Shown: positions 1 to 9,805, counted from the first letter of the stretch. The stretch is DNA of 64,000 bases from Butyrivibrio sp. AC2005 (GCF_000424145.1 NZ_AUJI01000013.1:1-64000); one strand, 5' to 3'. Numbers and translations are program-made. Notes: generated by a model not told the origin, from the sequence alone.

Positions 1-1005
1 GCCAGGAGAAGTTTGATTTTCATTTTCCGATAAATTTGAATCACTAGAAGGGGTATTCTCAAGTAAATAATTACTAGAGGCATCATTGCTTTCTTCTAAA
101 GATTCACCATTATAAAGTTTATTTAGTAGAGATGTATTGCAGTTTATATACTCTGAGTTGGGCACAGTCTGTCCCCATACGGTTTTAGGCTTTTGAGATG
201 AAGCTAAACCTCTGGAAGTATATAACTGAGATATAGTATTAATTCCGGTAGAGTCTTTTGTGTCAATTCCACCTACAGCGGTCAGGTTATCAACAGCTTC
301 TTGATCAACCCAGAACGTATATGCACTTGCATAGTATATATAATCATCCTTCTCTAAAGGTACTGATCTTCCCCAGAAATGCAAAGCGCTACTATTCATT
401 TCTTCAGCTGTTAATTCGATTTTTGCATAATTTGCTGTATAGGATATATTACATTTTTTTGGAGTAGAGTCTGACCATGGAAGAGAATACAGGTATATTC
501 CGCGAGGATAAGGATTATCGTCTATTATAATCCATGAATTTTGAGATTTAGAGAATGCAAATAATTTAATGTTGCTTAGGTAGACTGTAAACTTCGCAGG
601 AAGAGGCCTATCACTGGTCGGGTATATTGAACCTATAGATAAAAGCTTTTCAGAAAGAGGGGATAATGTATTCCCGATAATATGAGCATTATCAATACCA
701 CCGTTTTTCATTAACTGACTCTGTGATTCTGAAGGCAAATTCATTGAACAATAAACAGGGTCATTTAATAATGAAACAGGAATATAACCATCTTGAACAT
801 CACTTGTTAATTTCTTATATGAATTCCAATGGATTATGTCATCGTTAGAATACATATCAGCTGTTGATTGCAAAATAGAAGAGCGATCAAGATCTATAGT
901 TATATCTTTAACATAATAGGAATGAACACTTAAGATGTTTAAAGATAAAAAAGCAACGGTGAAAAAAGGAACAAATAAGAATCTAGTAAAAAAATTATGA
1001 AACAT
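1..1005 (-). CDS. Secreted or membrane-anchored protein, 3' end beyond window
   Basis: An open frame of 335 codons runs on the minus strand from an ATG at 1003-1005 to the window edge with no stop, so the C-terminus is missing. A strong GGGGGGAT ribosome site lies just upstream. The first 25 or so residues (MFHNFFTRFLFVPFFTVAFL) form a hydrophobic signal peptide or signal anchor. The rest is polar, rich in Ser, Asn and Tyr, and ends in a Ser/Asn/Glu-rich stretch like a linker or cell-wall spacer. I do not recognise the family. It is transcribed away from the polysaccharide genes and shares a 284-bp AT-rich intergenic region with them, which suggests a surface protein but does not prove a link. 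Confidence 0.75.
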   Translation of the reverse strand, partial: MFHNFFTRFLFVPFFTVAFLSLNILSVHSYYVKDITIDLDRSSILQSTADMYSNDDIIHWNSYKKLTSDVQDGYIPVSLLNDPVYCSMNLPSESQSQLMKNGGIDNAHIIGNTLSPLSEKLLSIGSIYPTSDRPLPAKFTVYLSNIKLFAFSKSQNSWIIIDDNPYPRGIYLYSLPWSDSTPKKCNISYTANYAKIELTAEEMNSSALHFWGRSVPLEKDDYIYYASAYTFWVDQEAVDNLTAVGGIDTKDSTGINTISQLYTSRGLASSQKPKTVWGQTVPNSEYINCNTSLLNKLYNGESLEESNDASSNYLLENTPSSDSNLSENENQTSPG

Positions 1006-1213
1006 ATTATTATATCCCCCCTTAGAATGAGTAATTAATAATAAACAATAATAAAAACATCACCTATTTTCAATAATACTTTGAAAAGATATTTCATTCA
1101 AAGGTAATCATATAAAATAATTCGAAAATAATTCTTAACAACAAAATTCACAAAAAATGATAGATAAAATAAATATTCTCTATAAAAATATCAATATACA
1201 TTTTGGAAGATTG

Positions 1214-1231
1214 AATGCTATAATCGTATAT
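1214..1231 (+). promoter_or_regulatory. Extended -10 promoter for the polysaccharide operon
   Basis: TATAAT at 1219-1224 is preceded by TG at 1216-1217 (TGCTATAAT), an extended -10 motif that needs no good -35; none is visible at 17 bp. It lies 65 bp before the ATG of the Wzz-like gene, giving a leader of about 58 nt. The rest of the 1006-1289 gap is very AT-rich and I see nothing else definite in it. Confidence 0.5.
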
Positions 1232-1289
1232 ATTTTGCGAAAATATGAGAATGGTATTCGACTGAATACATATTTAGAAAGGGTTCAAA

Positions 1290-2000
1290 ATGTATAAGAA
1301 CGAATTTGAGATTGATGTTTTTAGATGCTTAAAAGCACTTTTGAAAAATGCAAAGTTTATAGCTCTAATTACAATGCTGTTTTTTATTATCGGGGTTGGA
1401 TTGACTTTAAATAAAGGTAGCGATAAGTATGGCGCGAAAGCAACTGTATATGCATCAGCAGGGACTTCTTATTCTGATGCTACTAATGCTGTTACTGCCA
1501 TGAATGCATATATGGATGTAGCAAAGTCATATAAAGTATGTCAAAGAGCAGCCCTCATCCTAGGAAGAAGCGATGTTGAAGCTTCTGATATTCAGAATAA
1601 TATTTATGTATCGTCATCTGTGGGGTCAGGTGTAACAGCAACTGCGTTGGCAAAGGCTAATTCTGCAACAATAATATCGTTTAATGCAACAGCTTCAGAT
1701 TCTGATCTTGCAATGGCTATGGCAGATGCTATGGCTCAGGCATATACAATAGAGATGGCAAATATACTTCATACAGATTCAGTTAAAGTATTGGATAATG
1801 CATACACGTCTTATAAAGCATATAGTGCTATAAAATCTGCTTGGAAAGATAGAATAAAAATAATGCTTATTGGCTTCGGATTAGCGTGCATTGTTGTTCT
1901 GGTTTTAGAAATACTTAATAATAAAGTTAGAACTGTTAGAGAGGCAACTATCAGAAATGAGCTTCCTGTTATAGGGTTAATTCCTGATTATAAGGATTAA
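1290..2000 (+). CDS. Wzz/CpsC-like polysaccharide chain-length and kinase-modulator protein
   Basis: This 236-residue protein has the layout of Gram-positive CpsC/CapA-type Wzz proteins: a short cytoplasmic N-terminus, a membrane segment at about 22-40, an extracytoplasmic domain rich in Ala/Ser, and a second membrane segment at about 189-209 followed by a short basic tail. Family members set polymer length and activate the partner tyrosine kinase through the cytoplasmic tail. The ATG follows an AGAAAGG ribosome site. The CpsD-like gene starts 10 bp downstream, as expected for a CpsC-CpsD pair. The assignment rests on topology and neighbours; residue identity to named members was not measured. 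Confidence 0.8.
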   Translation: MYKNEFEIDVFRCLKALLKNAKFIALITMLFFIIGVGLTLNKGSDKYGAKATVYASAGTSYSDATNAVTAMNAYMDVAKSYKVCQRAALILGRSDVEASDIQNNIYVSSSVGSGVTATALAKANSATIISFNATASDSDLAMAMADAMAQAYTIEMANILHTDSVKVLDNAYTSYKAYSAIKSAWKDRIKIMLIGFGLACIVVLVLEILNNKVRTVREATIRNELPVIGLIPDYKD

Positions 2001-2010
2001 GAGGTGTAAA

Positions 2011-2727
2011 TTGAGAAAATTAGAGATTTATAAAAATGATGATTTTGTTTTAAATGATGCATTTGACCAGGTTGTAATGAATCTTCATATTCTTAAGAAA
2101 CAAAATGAATATAAAAGCTTTGTTATATGTGGATGTGAATCAGGCGATGGGGCTACAACTGTGTCTATAAATCTGGCTGCAGCACTTGCTAGTTCCGGAT
2201 GGAAAACAGTACTAATAGATGGAGATATGAGAAAAAAGAATCGTTATAAAAGGCTAAATGAAAATGCCACTGTAGGTCTTTCTGATTATCTCATGGATAG
2301 AGCACCTATCGGTAGAATTAAATATGATACGACTACTGAGAATCTTACATATATTCCTTGTGGTGAACTAATTGATAATCCCGTACGTCTTTTATGCTCA
2401 GGAAAGATGGATGAAGTAAGGGAGGAACTTGCAGGTAGTTTTGATTTCATTATTTATGATATGCCGGCAGTTAATGCAGCTATGGATGCAGAAGTTATTG
2501 CTGTTAGTGCAGATGCGACTATATTAGTATCTGCTATTGGCGAGACCAGTAAAAACGGAGTAGTTAAAGCGGCAAATGCATTAACTGATGCTAAGGCTAA
2601 TCTTATTGGGACAATAATAAATAAGATAGATATGAAACAATATTCTACATATCATGAAAATTATGATTATTTTCAAAAAGAGAAATATACTAAACGTTCG
2701 AAAGAGAATAAGGGAATAAAATCATGA
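2011..2727 (+). CDS. CpsD-like P-loop protein (BY-kinase family) with degenerate Walker A
   Basis: Residues 1-238 match the fold order of bacterial tyrosine kinases of the CpsD/CapB type: a P-loop at 41-50, Walker A' (LIDGDMRK, 68-75), Walker B near FIIYDMPAVN, and a C-terminal tail with five tyrosines in its last 30 residues. Family members bind ATP, autophosphorylate the tyrosine tail and control polysaccharide length with the Wzz partner. The P-loop here reads GCESGDGATT: the invariant lysine before the Thr pair is Ala48 (codon GCT). Catalysis should therefore be weak or absent, and the protein may act as a scaffold. The start is TTG after GAGGTG; the next gene overlaps by 4 bp. Confidence 0.8.
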   Translation: MRKLEIYKNDDFVLNDAFDQVVMNLHILKKQNEYKSFVICGCESGDGATTVSINLAAALASSGWKTVLIDGDMRKKNRYKRLNENATVGLSDYLMDRAPIGRIKYDTTTENLTYIPCGELIDNPVRLLCSGKMDEVREELAGSFDFIIYDMPAVNAAMDAEVIAVSADATILVSAIGETSKNGVVKAANALTDAKANLIGTIINKIDMKQYSTYHENYDYFQKEKYTKRSKENKGIKS

Positions 2728-3866
2728 AAAAATATTTTTTAGGGATGACAAAAGTTGCAATAAGTATTTGCTTGATGATGCTATTATTTATCTGTGATAA
2801 TATTCCGGTATTTGCGACTGGTGCAGGAATTCAGTTGGGGACAGACATAGAAGAGGAAGTGATTCCTCAGGGAGAAGGTCAAACCACATATGGAACTGAA
2901 AGTGAGCAAGTTCAGGGACCGAATACTGTGGATGAAGCTGCCGGAGAACAAGTACAGGAAACGGTTACTGCGGATGGAACAGAGAGTGGGCAATCACAGG
3001 AGATAGCTAATACTGATAATTCTGTTGAAGCTGCATCTGAGACATCGTTAGCTGTTGAGTCAAAGGTTGCATTTATAGAAGTCCAAAACTATTCCGTAGA
3101 AGGCGGACTCTTGGAAGCTGGAAGCGATCTTACGGTAAATATCATTCTTCATAATATTAGCTCTACTGTAAAGGCAGAGAGTCTTGTGATTACTATGTCA
3201 AGCTCTTCTGGAATGATATATCCCAGATATGGTAGTGATAATCAGATTTTTGCAGGGACGATTCTTCCGGATGAAAGTAAAGTGATTTCTATTCCAATTA
3301 CCGTAAGCTCAGAGTTTAAAGGCGATGCTGCAGACTTCATTTGCCAGTTTGATTACTTGAGCGAAAATAGCACAATGAGCAATTCTTCTACAATGATCAT
3401 TACTACTTCTACAGGCAGAAGTCTGATAGTTAAAGGGATTGATGTAGGCGGTAATGCAATATTAAATGGTAAATCCTTGCTTAGTGTGAATTATGTTAAT
3501 ACAAGTAATTTGAACATAACAGATGCCAAGCTGATTATTGAAGGCAATGTTTCGGATGATAGTAAGATTATAGATCTTGATACTGTTTATGCCGGAAAGA
3601 GTTATTCTAAAGACTGTAAAGTGACATTTGTTTCAGGTGGTAATCAGGAAATAAATGTTAAGTTATCATATACAGACATAAGTGGAGAAAAGGTAGAAAC
3701 AGATTTAGGTACTTATAGCGTTATAGTTAGCGAGGAAGAAATAACATCTGATAAATCAAATGCTTCAAATAAGGTGCTCTTCTGGGGGGGAAGAATGCTA
3801 GCAGCTATCGCATTTGTTGCAGCTATAGCTTTGGGATTTAATTATTTTAAGAAAAATAATATATAA
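2724..3866 (+). CDS. Cell-surface protein with signal peptide and C-terminal membrane anchor
   Basis: This 380-residue protein starts with a signal peptide (about residues 1-32, ending near VFATG). A Glu/Thr/Gln-rich low-complexity region follows at about 35-110. Beta-rich repeats come next, resembling CARDB or COG1361-type S-layer domains (for example LEAGSDLTVNIILHN). The protein ends in a membrane helix of about 20 residues and a short basic tail (FKKNN). It therefore probably sits outside the membrane, tethered at its C-terminus. The 4-bp overlap with the CpsD-like gene implies coupled translation and a role in polymer export or surface attachment. No catalytic motif is visible and the precise role is unknown. 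Confidence 0.7.
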   Translation: MKKYFLGMTKVAISICLMMLLFICDNIPVFATGAGIQLGTDIEEEVIPQGEGQTTYGTESEQVQGPNTVDEAAGEQVQETVTADGTESGQSQEIANTDNSVEAASETSLAVESKVAFIEVQNYSVEGGLLEAGSDLTVNIILHNISSTVKAESLVITMSSSSGMIYPRYGSDNQIFAGTILPDESKVISIPITVSSEFKGDAADFICQFDYLSENSTMSNSSTMIITTSTGRSLIVKGIDVGGNAILNGKSLLSVNYVNTSNLNITDAKLIIEGNVSDDSKIIDLDTVYAGKSYSKDCKVTFVSGGNQEINVKLSYTDISGEKVETDLGTYSVIVSEEEITSDKSNASNKVLFWGGRMLAAIAFVAAIALGFNYFKKNNI

Positions 3867-3929
3867 CATTATTATGGCTGCTTTTTATTTTTACTATAAA
3901 GATTTAAAGCAGCTTTTTTGGGGAGTATT

Positions 3930-6026
3930 ATGAAAAGAGTTGCTATAATAACACCTTTTGTTTTGCCGGTTCCGGCAACAAAAGGTGGTGCAGTTGAGGG
4001 ATTAATTACCAAGCTTATAGAGGATAATGAGAAATTCCAAAAAATACATATAGATTTATTTACACTTTATGATAAAAGACTAAATGAACATCAATATTTA
4101 AATACAAGTTTGTTGACTTTAACAGGTAATTCTACACTTAAGAAAATTGACAGATCTTTAGATGCTTTTTATAGAAGAGCAAAAAAATATAGTGCTAAAA
4201 GGCTATTGGATTATCAGATAGTAAGTGAGTTTTCAGAAATGGAACGAGTTTTAAGCGCGCCTTATGATGCTATTGTAGTTGAAAACCATATGTCGACAGC
4301 ATTACGAATAGTTAAAACTATTCATGACAAATGTGATACACCCGTATATTTTCATATGCATAATGATGTTGATGTTTATAGAAGCCCTGAATATATCAGA
4401 GAATTGGTGAAATATGGGGTTCAGTTTATTGCTGTAAGTAATTATATTAAATCAAGAATCCTGTCATTTGATAAAAATGCTTTAGTCCATGTTTTATATA
4501 ATGGTGTAAGTCTGGCTGATTGCCCTCAAAAAGATATAACTAGGGAGATTCCCCAAAGTTTTCTTTATTCCGGACGAATAATACCGGAAAAGGGGGTAAA
4601 AGAATTAGTTCTGGCTTTTGAGAAGCTGGTTGATGCCATTGATCTAAAAGACAGGGATGGATTAAAACTTGATATTATAGGTTTTTCTGACTATAAGACA
4701 AAATATGAAAAGCATATTTTAGAGCTGGTTAAACCTTATAAACAATATATATCCTGTAAAAAAAGAATTTCAGCCAGTAAAATTTTGAAGAGGTACTATG
4801 ATTATGATGTTGTAGTTATGCCAACAAAAAATGAGGAACCATTTGGACTGGTTGCATTGGAAACATTAGCCCGAGGAATTCCATTAGTAACTACAAAATC
4901 AGGAGCTTTACCTGAAGTAGTGGATGATTGTGCAATTATTGTAAATAAAAACGATAATCTTGTTGATGAATTGACTAATTCAATGCATGATTTGATTTCA
5001 TCAACGTATCAGTGTAAAGAATTATCAGATAAAGGGTATGCGCGAGCAAGAGGGGTATCGGAGTTCAATATAGACAATTACTATAGTCGTTTCATAGATA
5101 TTATAGTTCCAACTGGAATGAATGAAACTATTTCAGTAATCGTTCCGGTATATAACATTGAAAATTATATTGAAATATCTTTAAAATCCTTAATAACGCA
5201 GACATATAAGAACCTTGAGATAATACTAGTGGATGATGGTTCTACAGATTCTTCAGGGAGCATATGCGAAAAAGTTGCAAAAGAGGATGACCGTATACGG
5301 GTTGTGCATCAGGCTAATCAGGGATTATCAGCTGCTAGAAATACTGGACTGGATATTGCCAAAGGAGAGTATATATTCTTTTGTGATAGTGATGATTATT
5401 TACAAAAAGATGCATTGGAAAAGATGCTTAATATTATGAATCGTGACCATGCAGATATAGTGGCATGCGGAATAATGCATGTTGGTGACAACGAAGGAAT
5501 GTTTACAAGTCCCCAATATGGTATTTGGAGTGGGCATGAAGCAGTAATACAGATGATGAGATCAAATAATATATGCACGGTTGCTTGGAACAAGTTATAT
5601 AAGCGGGAGTTGTTTAGAAAATTGAGATTTCCAATAGGCGCTCTTCATGAGGATGAAGCAACAATTTATAAGGCTTTATATCATGCAAAATTGGTGTCAT
5701 TTACTCCTGAGCCATATTACAATTATGTCCAAAGAAATACAGGAATAATGGGCGAATCTGTAAGTAAGCGTATTGTATTTTTTCTTGATGCTATTCAAAA
5801 GAGAATACAATACTTCACGGCAAAAGGTGAAGAAGAGCTTGCAGAACATAGTCTTATAACTATGTGCGACGGCATTAAATATGGTTATAGAAACGAAAAG
5901 GATTCTGATGCTAGGAAGAAATTGGCAAAAGAATATAGTAATCGAGTGAATATAAAAAATGTTCCAAAAGTAATGGGAGTAAAGAAGTCGATTGCTTTAA
6001 TATTATGGAAGTATATAAAGTATTAA
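3930..6026 (+). CDS. Two-domain glycosyltransferase: GT4 fused to GT2
   Basis: The frame is open from a TTG at 3918, but the ATG at 3930 has GGGGAG just upstream and opens directly into a Rossmann start (MKRVAIITPF), so I place the start there (698 residues). About 1-385 is a GT4, GT-B-fold enzyme with a Gly-rich N-terminal loop (KGGAVEGL), a GRIIPEKG nucleotide-binding strand and the EX7E motif in EEPFGLVALE. From about 395 a complete GT2 domain follows, with VPVYNIENY, DDGSTDSS and the metal-binding DSDD, then the NKLYKRELF and HEDE motifs of capsular GT2 enzymes. One polypeptide probably adds two sugars in succession to a lipid-linked unit at the inner membrane face. The sugars cannot be read from sequence. 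Confidence 0.85.
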   Translation: MKRVAIITPFVLPVPATKGGAVEGLITKLIEDNEKFQKIHIDLFTLYDKRLNEHQYLNTSLLTLTGNSTLKKIDRSLDAFYRRAKKYSAKRLLDYQIVSEFSEMERVLSAPYDAIVVENHMSTALRIVKTIHDKCDTPVYFHMHNDVDVYRSPEYIRELVKYGVQFIAVSNYIKSRILSFDKNALVHVLYNGVSLADCPQKDITREIPQSFLYSGRIIPEKGVKELVLAFEKLVDAIDLKDRDGLKLDIIGFSDYKTKYEKHILELVKPYKQYISCKKRISASKILKRYYDYDVVVMPTKNEEPFGLVALETLARGIPLVTTKSGALPEVVDDCAIIVNKNDNLVDELTNSMHDLISSTYQCKELSDKGYARARGVSEFNIDNYYSRFIDIIVPTGMNETISVIVPVYNIENYIEISLKSLITQTYKNLEIILVDDGSTDSSGSICEKVAKEDDRIRVVHQANQGLSAARNTGLDIAKGEYIFFCDSDDYLQKDALEKMLNIMNRDHADIVACGIMHVGDNEGMFTSPQYGIWSGHEAVIQMMRSNNICTVAWNKLYKRELFRKLRFPIGALHEDEATIYKALYHAKLVSFTPEPYYNYVQRNTGIMGESVSKRIVFFLDAIQKRIQYFTAKGEEELAEHSLITMCDGIKYGYRNEKDSDARKKLAKEYSNRVNIKNVPKVMGVKKSIALILWKYIKY

Positions 6027-6030
6027 AAAA

Positions 6031-7083
6031 ATGAATGAGAGCAATTTAATTTCGATAGTGATGCCTACCTATAATGGTTCGCGCTATATTAGAGAATGTA
6101 TTGAGGCTATTATAAATCAAACATATAAGAATATTGAATTTATTATAGTTGATGATGGTTCAAATGATAAAACAAATGATATATGTAAACAATATGCTGC
6201 TAATGATCATAGAATAAAAGTAGTTAAAACTATAAATAGAGGTGTTTCTGCAGCTAGAAACAAGGGAATTAGTGAAGCAAGTGGTGAGTATATAGTTTTT
6301 GTTGATGATGATGATTATCCGGAACTGACACTTATAGAGAAATATGTGGAAGCTTATGATTGTTGGAAGAACAAAGATGTATCTTTTGTCCTATGTGGGA
6401 TGAACTTCAAAAATGCATATAATAAACGTGTTCCGGATAAAGTAATGGTCCTTGAAACCGGAAGAGGATATATATTAGGGGAAAGCTACTTGCTATCAAG
6501 GAATTCAGCATCAACTCTCTCCTGGCTTAAGATATTTAATTTTGTGACAAATAAATGCTATAAGCTTAGAGTTATAAAAGATAACAAAATAGAATTTGAT
6601 GAGAATGTTAGTGTTGGAGAGGATTTAAAGTTTAATATAGACTATTTGGAGCAATGCGAAGGCAACATAGGGATGTTAAATCTCCCACTATATAATTATA
6701 TAAAAAGAAAAAATGATGGATTGTCAGTTAAATACCATTCTGATGATTTAGAAAATACTAAGGAAATATATAGACGTTTTATTAGATGGGAAGAAAAGCA
6801 ACAGGGAGTAACGGAAGACAATATTAACGTATTAAAATCCCTTTTTATATATGACTGGACTAATCGATTGACTGCTATTCATGAGATACATAAAGGAGGA
6901 ACAACATTTTCGTGTGCGAAAAAATATATAAACAGTGAACTCAGAAGCAGAGAGTTCAGAAACATGCTCCATGATGTTAGAAAAGCTGGAAAAATACGCT
7001 TAGTTAGATATCTATGTCTTCGAACCAGAAATTATAATATTTATTATTTCTGCAGATGCTTTTATCAGTTTATGAAGGGATGA
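6031..7083 (+). CDS. GT2 family glycosyltransferase
   Basis: This 350-residue GT-A-fold enzyme shows IVMPTYNGS at the N-terminus, DDGSNDKT for nucleotide binding and DDDD in the DXD metal-site position (VDDDDYP). A GEDLKFN acidic motif around residue 195 is typical of family-2 polysaccharide enzymes. No membrane segment is evident, so it should act at the cytoplasmic face on a lipid-linked acceptor. It begins 4 bp after the preceding stop with no clear ribosome site, which suggests translational coupling. Donor and acceptor are unknown. Confidence 0.85.
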   Translation: MNESNLISIVMPTYNGSRYIRECIEAIINQTYKNIEFIIVDDGSNDKTNDICKQYAANDHRIKVVKTINRGVSAARNKGISEASGEYIVFVDDDDYPELTLIEKYVEAYDCWKNKDVSFVLCGMNFKNAYNKRVPDKVMVLETGRGYILGESYLLSRNSASTLSWLKIFNFVTNKCYKLRVIKDNKIEFDENVSVGEDLKFNIDYLEQCEGNIGMLNLPLYNYIKRKNDGLSVKYHSDDLENTKEIYRRFIRWEEKQQGVTEDNINVLKSLFIYDWTNRLTAIHEIHKGGTTFSCAKKYINSELRSREFRNMLHDVRKAGKIRLVRYLCLRTRNYNIYYFCRCFYQFMKG

Positions 7084-7107
7084 TGATATTTTGTGTTTTG
7101 TGTGCAG

Positions 7108-8034
7108 TTATTTTAAAAAATGGCTGAAAAGCAGAGGGGCATATATATATATGATTCTTCTTTTTGAAACTGATGAAGGCTTAACAGCTTTTATATCTTT
7201 TTGAAGCATTTTTATTTGAGGTAAGACAGTTTTGTTGCCTGTTTTATAGGCTTTTAAAAGGCAATACATACTATAACATAATATGGAGTCATAGCAGTCT
7301 ATAACATATTGTTTGTTTACTAATTTCTGCAATAAAACAAATGAAGGTTCATATTTAAAAACTAAACCTTCGTATAGGTTTAAGCTATTTGTGGCATTGG
7401 AATCGCTTTGAACATAGTGATATAGCGGTTTATTGATACATGCGAATTTTAGATTATTGTTGTTTGTATATAACTCAGCTTGGAAAAGAAGATCCTCACA
7501 GATGTCAATATTTTTATTGAATTCATAATTCTTTATAATATCTGCTCTGAATAATCTGTTAAACAGAAAACCTCTGATATTTTCATCAGTAAACATGGCT
7601 TCTAATAAAACTGAAGATGAATACAAAGAAATTGAAGAACTGAAAAATGATGTAGTAACCCTGTCCTTTTCAGTAAAATAGCCACAGATACAACCATCGA
7701 TACTTTCGTCAGTTATAGCAGCTAAAAGCTCGCTATACATATCTGGCTCGATGAAGTCATCGGCATCAAGGAAACTTATAAATTCGCTGGAGGCTATCTT
7801 GAGACCGCGGTTTCTTGCAGCAGAGACTCCGGAGTGTGGCTGATTTACAAGCTTAATGATTGAATGCATGTCGGCATATTGTGCGGCAATGTGCGAAGAA
7901 TCGTCGGTTGAACCGTCATTTATTAGAATTATTTCTGAAGGCAAAACAGTCCCGCTCAGAATACTGTCGAGCATACGCGGTAATGTCAGAGCACTATTAT
8001 AGAATGGAATAATGGTTGATATTGTTTTATTCAT
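7108..8034 (-). CDS. GT2 family glycosyltransferase on the opposite strand
   Basis: This 308-residue GT2 enzyme has IIPFYNSA at the N-terminus, NDGSTDDS and the LDADDF metal motif. A CEDLLFQ motif sits in the second half, where related enzymes have GEDL. It is the only minus-strand gene in the plus-strand polysaccharide array and is convergent with the gene at 6031-7083. Its ATG is at 8032-8034, 53 bp from the divergent GT2 gene at 8088, so both promoters must fit in that short gap or lie inside a neighbour. The inverted placement suggests a late insertion or a local inversion. Sugar specificity cannot be deduced. Confidence 0.85.
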   Translation of the reverse strand: MNKTISTIIPFYNSALTLPRMLDSILSGTVLPSEIILINDGSTDDSSHIAAQYADMHSIIKLVNQPHSGVSAARNRGLKIASSEFISFLDADDFIEPDMYSELLAAITDESIDGCICGYFTEKDRVTTSFFSSSISLYSSSVLLEAMFTDENIRGFLFNRLFRADIIKNYEFNKNIDICEDLLFQAELYTNNNNLKFACINKPLYHYVQSDSNATNSLNLYEGLVFKYEPSFVLLQKLVNKQYVIDCYDSILCYSMYCLLKAYKTGNKTVLPQIKMLQKDIKAVKPSSVSKRRIIYIYAPLLFSHFLK

Positions 8035-8087
8035 ATCTTTGATTATAAATATGTAATCTTACTAAAGCAAGGAAGGAGTACACCAAT

Positions 8088-9041
8088 TTGGATGATAATA
8101 TTTGTAATAGACTAATTTCAGTAATAGTTCCTGTTTACAATGTGGAAAAATATCTGAATGAGTGTATATCCTCAATTGTGAATCAGACATATAAAAGTTT
8201 CGAGCTTATTTTAATTGACGATGGATCAACTGACTCAAGCGGTAAAAAATGTGATATGTGGGCCACTAAGGATCCGAGAATAACAGTAATTCATCAGGAA
8301 AATGGTGGCCTTTCTGCGGCAAGAAATGCTGGATTAGATGCTATGTCAGGAGAATACGTATGCTTTGTGGATTCTGATGATTCTATTTCATCTGTTTTTC
8401 TGGAAAGGCTTGCAAGTGAAATTGAACGATCTGGAGCGGATTTCGTTTTTTGTGATATAGATTCAGACAAACTATGTAACGCAGATATTAAAACAGATGA
8501 TGTTATAGAAATGAATGCCAGACAATGCAGAAAGTGGCTTACAAATCCTATTTCAAGAGAGTATGTTTTGATGGTAGTTGCATGGGCAAAACTATATAAT
8601 AAGAGGCTGTTTGATGGTGTCAGGTTTAAACAGGGATGTTATCACGAAGATGAATTTATGATTAATAATTTTATTTACTCTGTGAATAAGGCAGTTTATG
8701 TCCCTGAAAGGTACTATTATTATCGGAATAATGAGGGCGGCATTACAGGTAATAATAATGCAGTAAGCACATATCATCTTCATGTAATTGATGCTTATGA
8801 AGATAGAATAATAAAAGCGTTAGATAACGATGACGTTACTTTTGCTAATATTACTTTAAAATGGGGACTACTTAAAACGGCACGGCTTTATCATGAAGGG
8901 GACAGAACAATGAAGAATGAAGCGATAAAAAAATATAAATATATATTTAATAAATACTATAGACTGTTGACAAAAAAGCAGAGTCATAAATATCATGTTT
9001 TCGAAATGTTTCCAGAAATGTTCTGTCGTTTTTTTATATAA
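8088..9041 (+). CDS. GT2 family glycosyltransferase (capsular type)
   Basis: The start is TTG at 8088 with GGAAGGAG 9 bp upstream; the nearby ATG at 8092 is out of frame. The 317-residue product has VPVYNVEKY, DDGSTDSS, VDSDDS (DXD) and then the W.KLY...F and HEDE motifs shared with the GT2 halves of the proteins ending at 6026 and 14883, which suggests these are paralogues. It should transfer a sugar from a nucleotide donor to a lipid-linked intermediate in the cytoplasm. Confidence 0.85.
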   Translation: MDDNICNRLISVIVPVYNVEKYLNECISSIVNQTYKSFELILIDDGSTDSSGKKCDMWATKDPRITVIHQENGGLSAARNAGLDAMSGEYVCFVDSDDSISSVFLERLASEIERSGADFVFCDIDSDKLCNADIKTDDVIEMNARQCRKWLTNPISREYVLMVVAWAKLYNKRLFDGVRFKQGCYHEDEFMINNFIYSVNKAVYVPERYYYYRNNEGGITGNNNAVSTYHLHVIDAYEDRIIKALDNDDVTFANITLKWGLLKTARLYHEGDRTMKNEAIKKYKYIFNKYYRLLTKKQSHKYHVFEMFPEMFCRFFI

Positions 9042-9088
9042 AAGATTTATGCCATTAAATAGAATATGTTAAGTGGAGGTTTTGAATA

Positions 9089-9805
9089 ATGGGCAAATCA
9101 GTAGGTTTACATCAGACATATTTTTTTCCGTATCTTGGATACTTTACAATTATGAATAATGTTGACATTTTTGTATATGCAGATTCCTTGCAGTATATCA
9201 AGCAGGGGTGGGTCAATAGAAACAGGATTATTTCTGAATCAGGTCAGGTACAGTATATAAATGTACCAATAAAGCATGCAAGCCAAAAAACACCTGCAAA
9301 TGAAGTTGAAATAGACTATGACAAACCATGGGAAGAGGCTATAATAAACAAACTCTGGTACTATAAGAAAAAGGCACCTTACTATAATGAAGTAGTGGGG
9401 ATTTTGGAACAGTTATTTTCAAAAAAATACGACAGCATAGCAGCGCTGACAATGGAATCTACTAACCTTGTTCAAAAGTGGCTTGGGAGAGAAGCGCCAA
9501 AGTATAAACTTTCGGATATTAACCTTGAAGAGCACGATAAAATAATGCGTGATGAATGGGGAATTATAGTGACAAATCACTTTCCGGATGCTGATACCTA
9601 TAGAAATGCGCCTGGGGGAATTAAGTTCTATGACAGATTAAAATATGGCTTTGCCGGGATGAACATTGAATTTCTTCAGAACAGGCTTAGACCCTACGAT
9701 CAGAAAAATGATGAATTTATACCAGGCCTTTCTATTATTGATGTAATGATGTTTAACACACCTGAAGAAGTAAACGAGATGATATCAGATTATTATGTGC
9801 TGTAA
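9089..9805 (+). CDS. WbqC-like family protein
   Basis: The 238-residue product opens with VGLHQTYFFPYLGYF and continues with a VDIFVYAD...WVNRNRI pattern, the hallmark of the WbqC-like family (PF08889). Members lie in O-antigen and capsule clusters and are thought to act in nucleotide-sugar modification, often near aminosugar genes; their exact reaction is not settled. The length is typical. An AGTGGAGG ribosome site precedes the ATG, and the next glycosyltransferase overlaps its 3' end by 11 bp. The DegT aminotransferase and GNAT genes further down could act in the same sugar pathway; that is inference. Confidence 0.8.
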   Translation: MGKSVGLHQTYFFPYLGYFTIMNNVDIFVYADSLQYIKQGWVNRNRIISESGQVQYINVPIKHASQKTPANEVEIDYDKPWEEAIINKLWYYKKKAPYYNEVVGILEQLFSKKYDSIAALTMESTNLVQKWLGREAPKYKLSDINLEEHDKIMRDEWGIIVTNHFPDADTYRNAPGGIKFYDRLKYGFAGMNIEFLQNRLRPYDQKNDEFIPGLSIIDVMMFNTPEEVNEMISDYYVL

